A stretch of DNA of 64,000 nucleotides from Trichomonas tenax (Eukaryota; Parabasalia; Trichomonadida; Trichomonadidae). Shown here in pieces: positions 60,304 to 64,000 of this stretch. Below the pieces are notes generated by a model. The model did not search any database. It saw only the letters and a list, made by a program, of their open reading frames with translations, and was not told the origin of the DNA. Made by a program: the position numbers and the translations under genes. How positions within the stretch are numbered: the first letter of the stretch is position 1; each line of letters starts with the position of its first letter. The DNA is taken from NCBI GenBank assembly GCA_023091735.1, contig JALKBU010000041.1:1-64000 (forward strand), given 5' to 3'.

Positions 60304-60816
60304 TTAAAGGAATAACAATTCTGGGAACTCGCCTTCGAATTCCATTGCGAAGGTATCAAAATTAAAGAGGAGCTCCTCTGTTTTGTGCACAATATTCTCA
60401 GTTGGCACTTTCATTTTCTGTTTCTCAGTTTTCAAATTCTGTATTGTTTTCCCATGTCTCTTAAGGAGCCTGAACCTCGCCTTGATGGCAACGTCTGACC
60501 TGCCCTTCATTATCTTGGATATGTTAATCCATTGGCAGCCCATTTTCTTGAAGAGTGTCAAAAGCTGGATGTCTTCTTCAATATTGAAAGGATCTGACTT
60601 AAGATCTGGTGCCAAGTACTTTTCATACCTGTCTCTGCACTGTCTAGCATTTTTAGTTTCCATTAACTCAGCAACCGTCTTCCAATCCTTTCCATGTTGT
60701 TCCACGTATTGTCTAAGCTTGCTGTCGTCGTTCTCTGTGAATTTATTCTTGGTAACTAAACCAATAGTTCCAAACATCAATAAAAATGCTTTGTTTATTG
60801 AATTTTGAGAGGACAT
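60304..60816 (-). CDS. R2R3-type Myb DNA-binding protein
   Basis: A 170-residue protein. Repeat 1 (about residues 22-72) is NKFTENDDSKLRQYV...DWKTVAELM...QCRDRYEKYL. Repeat 2 (about 75-122) is DPFNIEEDIQLLTLF...QWINISKIM...AIKARFRLL. Repeat 2 has Phe in place of its first Trp. The tail is acidic (FDTFAMEFEGEFPELLFL). A later ATG (residue 14) is also possible. TCACTC on the coding strand, about 12 nt before the ATG, fits an initiator. Confidence 0.85.
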   Translation of the reverse strand: MSSQNSINKAFLLMFGTIGLVTKNKFTENDDSKLRQYVEQHGKDWKTVAELMETKNARQCRDRYEKYLAPDLKSDPFNIEEDIQLLTLFKKMGCQWINISKIMKGRSDVAIKARFRLLKRHGKTIQNLKTEKQKMKVPTENIVHKTEELLFNFDTFAMEFEGEFPELLFL

Positions 60817-61007
60817 TATCGAAATTGAGTGAAAATTTTATGGCTGAGCAAATGATTGGTGTCATTTGAAGGGTCATTGTGTTATAAAAAATAATTGAAA
60901 AACCTCTCAATTCATTAAGATTTTTAAATATTTTGAAATTATTGGGTAATATCGATCGAGACAACATACTCTTATTAATCAATACAATAGTGCTCTATCG
61001 TCTTTTA

Positions 61008-61041
61008 TTTGACATGTAAAATGTCAAATTTTGACATGTCA
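61008..61041. promoter_or_regulatory. TTTGACAT/ATGTCAAA and TGACATGTCA repeats
   Basis: An 8-bp inverted repeat with a 5-base spacer (61008-61028) followed by the 10-base palindrome TGACATGTCA (61032-61041), about 200 nt before the Myb ATG at 60816. Related words lie before the Myb gene at 29654, the TKL kinase and the DENN-like gene. Confidence 0.35.
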
Positions 61042-61365
61042 TGTTACTTAAATTTTTCGATTTTCGCACATGGCTTAATCGTTAATGGTTGAACTATGCA
61101 CCTTATTGATGCAGGTTTGACTCGCGCGCGTAGCAAACTTTTTCTTTTTAGAAAAAACAATCTTTTGCCTCAAAAATAGTGGATGGGTGTGAGTAAGACC
61201 GAGGCGCTTGCAAAGCGCCGAGCTAATGAGAGATACAACTGTAATTGCGCCGAAGAGAATGGCCTGGAGAATTAGCGATTGCCTTCTCAACAACTTTTTT
61301 GGCTAAAAACCGGAGCAATTTGCTAAATGATTGAAGAAAACAACTTGCCATGTAAAATGTCAAAT
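61013..61365. repeat. 17-base direct repeats flanking a G+C-richer island
   Basis: CATGTAAAATGTCAAAT occurs exactly at 61013-61029 and 61349-61365, 336 bases apart. The DNA between has higher G+C than its surroundings and contains a tRNA-like stretch, a T-run and a perfect 7-bp hairpin GGCGCTT-GCA-AAGCGCC (61203-61219). The arrangement resembles an inserted segment with its duplicated target, but the repeat is long for that. Confidence 0.5.
61071..61139 (+). other. tRNA-like relic with downstream T-run
   Basis: TGGCTTAATCGTTAATGG resembles a tRNA A box, and GCAGGTTTGACTC, 43 bases later, resembles a B box; the spacing is right for a tRNA. A T-rich run (CTTTTTCTTTTT) follows, as expected of a Pol III terminator. 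But the acceptor and T stems do not pair, so it is not a working tRNA. Confidence 0.22.
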
Positions 61366-62466
61366 ATCAAAAGACACTCATTTTTGATAACGATTTGAGG
61401 CATGACAAATAACTCTTTGAATTTTGTTCGATTCAATATTGTAAATTTTTGCATTGCTAAAATAGACCAATAAAATGATGAAGTTATTGTTTTTTTAAAC
61501 AATCAAATTGAATCGAGAGAAGTTTATTTTCACACAATTTCGTTAATATTAACAAATCATTGAATGGGTAGAGATTAGATGCTATAAATATGATTGTGGA
61601 TGTTTAGATTCCAATATTTTTCATAGATAAATTAAAAAAAAACTTTTGAGGGATTTTTAACAGGGAGGAAATGATCAATGCGTCTATGAATTTGATGGAG
61701 AAAATTCAATTATGATGTGTTCCAACTAAGCATTGATTTATACCCTTTCAAGTCTCGGAAATGGAAATTCATCATTTTTGTGAAACTGTTAACAAATTTG
61801 CAGGGTTTATAGGATTGCTAGATGTCACAGTGTGTTCAAACACGTAAGAAACAATGAATTTTCATAGACTAAGGCGTTTTATTGTTAAATGTTTAATTCT
61901 GGCTTGTCTAAAATTTATACACAAAGTCGGCGAAACTCGTTTTTTAACTCACTGGATTAACTTCTTGCTAAGTTATTGAACCTCAATGTACAAAATCCTG
62001 TTGTGCATGATATATTAAAGAATTAGCTAACAAAGTCTATATTTCATTAAAATATTAGATATATCTTGCATCAAAAACATTGATTTGCCATGATGTGCTT
62101 TACTCATTATAATATATTATATTCCAATTGTATAGCATTTTTATAACGTAAAATATATTGTTGTCGATGATAAATAGGTAAATCTAATCACAAATATGCT
62201 TCTTTAGCTATTTTTCCAAAAAAAGTATTCCAAGTGTTCACACATAAGCTCTGTGTGTTATTCTTCTCAATTTAATAAACTTGTCAAATTTAGCTGCTCA
62301 AATAAGAATTATCATTATTTTAATATACTCTTGTAGTTTGTATCAACAGAATACTAATTGGGGATGAATAGCAATCATTATTTCAATCAATGATTAATAA
62401 TGATTTTTATTTAATAAATCAATTAGTTATATACTATATGATAGCATTCAAAATGATTTGGATTCA
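61366..62466. other. intergenic, nothing supported
   Basis: About 1.1 kb, A+T-rich. On the minus strand AATAACACACAG near 62250 resembles the trichomonad 3' splice motif, but no exon was found beside it. Confidence 0.45.
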
Positions 62467-63030
62467 TCAAATTTCCCAAACATCAATAATTTGGTGAAGA
62501 TGATTTGATTTAAGGATGTAATGATGAATTTTGCTAAACATACCATAAGAACGTATATCCAATATCATATTGCGTTCGATAATCTTCAAGAAAGTCGATT
62601 CCTATTCATTGTTTTCATTGTGATTTTCTTTAATAATTAAAAGCGATTCAAATTTGAGTGGATGAATGGTTATTCTAATAATCTCATCTTCTTTCTGGGC
62701 CCTACGCAAGTAGCCCAATGACACTAAATTGTACAATTTGTTGAACTTTTTGTGAAGCTTACTCAAAAGCCATGCAAATAAAAATTTATCGCTTTTACAT
62801 TCGCTTACAGTTTCCCATATTATGATCTACCTCAGTGTTAGCAGCATTACATATGGTGTAACATATGGTAGTATATCGAAAATTATGCTAATTTTTAATT
62901 TTTTGGTATTGGACAGATTCGAAATCGGTCTTGTATCTGTATGTTCCAACAGGAGCCATGAGGTTTTGCACCGGAATAATATGAATTCTTTGAGGATTAT
63001 GATACAGCGATTAAAATGAACACTTTGCCC
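62467..63030 (-). pseudogene. decayed coding remnant, unassigned
   Basis: One minus-strand frame of 188 codons has only two internal stops (62827-62829 and 62602-62604), against about 14 expected by composition. Translation blocks: RCIIILKEFILFRCKTSWLL, then IWETVSECKSDKFLFAWLLS, LYNLVSLGYLRRAQKEDEII, RITIHPLKFESLLIIKENHN and, after the second stop, ESTFLKIIERNMILDIRS ... HQIIDVWEI. No start codon or domain recognised. The lack of an initiator suggests the 5' part is lost. Confidence 0.5.
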
Positions 63031-63033
63031 TTA

Positions 63034-64000
63034 TTATTGAGCAATTTTGATATACGGAACATGTTAATATACAACTGGTAAACCATATTCTATGAGTGAT
63101 TAGGAAAATATTAAGATTATTGGCTATTCTTTTTTAATTGGGATTGAATTCATTGATAAACATTCTTGATCATCATAGTGAAAGGAAATAACAGTAAGGC
63201 AAAAGATAGGAGATGAAATCTTTTCATTTTATGGAATTAAAAAATGCAATGCTGTTTGAAGTAATAAGCAATGTACATTGCTTTAACATATGATTTAGTA
63301 ATATATCATAATAATAAAGTTATGAAAAGAATTGATTAATTTCAAATGAATATAATGACTAACGATAATATATATGTGACACCTTTAATGATTAAGATAA
63401 CAAAGGCATTGTTTTTAATTTACATCACAAGGATTGTTGGTACATATTTTATATAGTATGAATATTTATATCTATGGTTGATGAAAATTAATGGATGCAA
63501 TGAATGCACACAAACAATGTGCCCAACGTTCTAATGTAGTTTGGGGTTTATTGATCAGATACAAATTAGAGATAGTCATCAATGCCTAATCTATCCATTC
63601 TTGAAAAGGTTGAATTACATTTAAAACTATGCACATTGGTAGAAGCAAATTGTTAAAAATACTTATAAATGGCTAAAAAATCATCACTTTTATTTCCTTT
63701 CCGATTACTATTCTTTTCAATTTTCACTTTTTTCTATTCAAATTTTATTCATCTCATACCTGTTCATCTCTTCGTTTTCCATTAAATATCATATAAAACA
63801 GATCAATAGACCGTACTAATATATACCAAATATAAAGAAATAGATTATTTTTATAAGAATCGAAATTTCAATAGATTTACATAATTAAAATGAAGATAAC
63901 AAAACAATATAATATTAGTTAATAGAACAGAACAATATGGAACATAATTTTATGTCTCAGGAAAGACAAATATTGATGAACAAACATGTAAACTTTTAAC
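63034..64000. other. intergenic to window end, nothing seen
   Basis: Very A+T-rich with no frame or structure of note. Genes may lie beyond the window. Confidence 0.5.

Noticed and set aside
61075..61293. 72-codon minus-strand frame in the hairpin island
   Set aside because: It starts at TTG, and its composition reflects the tRNA-like and hairpin DNA rather than a protein.
62245..62545. Possible intron: GTATGT near 62540 and AATAACACACAG near 62250 on the minus strand
   Set aside because: The 3' word is one base off the trichomonad consensus and neither side continues into a coherent coding frame.

Overview
The window reads as chromosomal DNA of a unicellular eukaryote of the parabasalid (trichomonad) lineage, most likely a Tritrichomonas such as T. 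foetus. The evidence is indirect: strongly A+T-rich DNA; long uninterrupted coding frames with no visible introns; very short leaders, often with a TCA-pyrimidine-A/T element like the T. vaginalis initiator just before the ATG; several small two-repeat Myb proteins; and large ankyrin, BEACH-type, TKL, CK1 and CAMK-like proteins typical of trichomonads. No rRNA, intact tRNA, CRISPR array or bacterial operon was seen. Species was not tested by search.

Layout. 0-4 kb: a large adaptin (AP-1 gamma-like) and a Myb gene. 4-9 kb: gene-poor, with small unassigned ORFs, a 1.1-kb element with terminal inverted repeats and a TA duplication, and a 125-residue protein with a broken sibling at 17.4-17.8 kb. 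9.2-16.4 kb: a 1476-residue ankyrin protein, a frameshifted ML-domain gene and a WW-MyTH4-RhoGAP protein. 17-25 kb: a nonsense-mutated kinase, a membrane protein, an E2F-like factor and a Myb gene in wide spacers. 25-31 kb: a PH/polyproline scaffold, a Myb gene and a Rab GTPase. 32-46 kb: a decayed glycosyltransferase, a folliculin/SMCR8-like DENN protein, a basic protein, a TKL kinase, a 2089-residue BEACH-family protein with no recognisable BEACH domain, and a Myb gene. 46.8-50.2 kb: a gene graveyard with two divergent decayed genes and a G+C-elevated, hairpin-rich segment without ORFs. 50.5-58.8 kb: two kinases, three filament or coiled-coil proteins and a small secreted protein. 58.8-64 kb: mostly intergenic, with a fifth Myb gene, a hairpin-rich 0.3-kb island and another decayed gene.

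How the genes relate. There is no operon. The themes are membrane traffic (adaptin, Rab, DENN, BEACH-type), actin and Rho signalling (RhoGAP, PH/polyproline), protein kinases, and transcription (five Myb, one E2F). A nonamer AAAAGTGAC (or its reverse complement) recurs 5-45 nt before many start codons, and forms a perfect 19-bp inverted repeat before the Rab gene.

Starts. Several long open frames extend upstream through GTG or TTG codons. I set the start at the first in-frame ATG unless noted. Broken genes were recognised by reading across internal stops and frameshifts; sequencing error cannot be excluded for single-base lesions.
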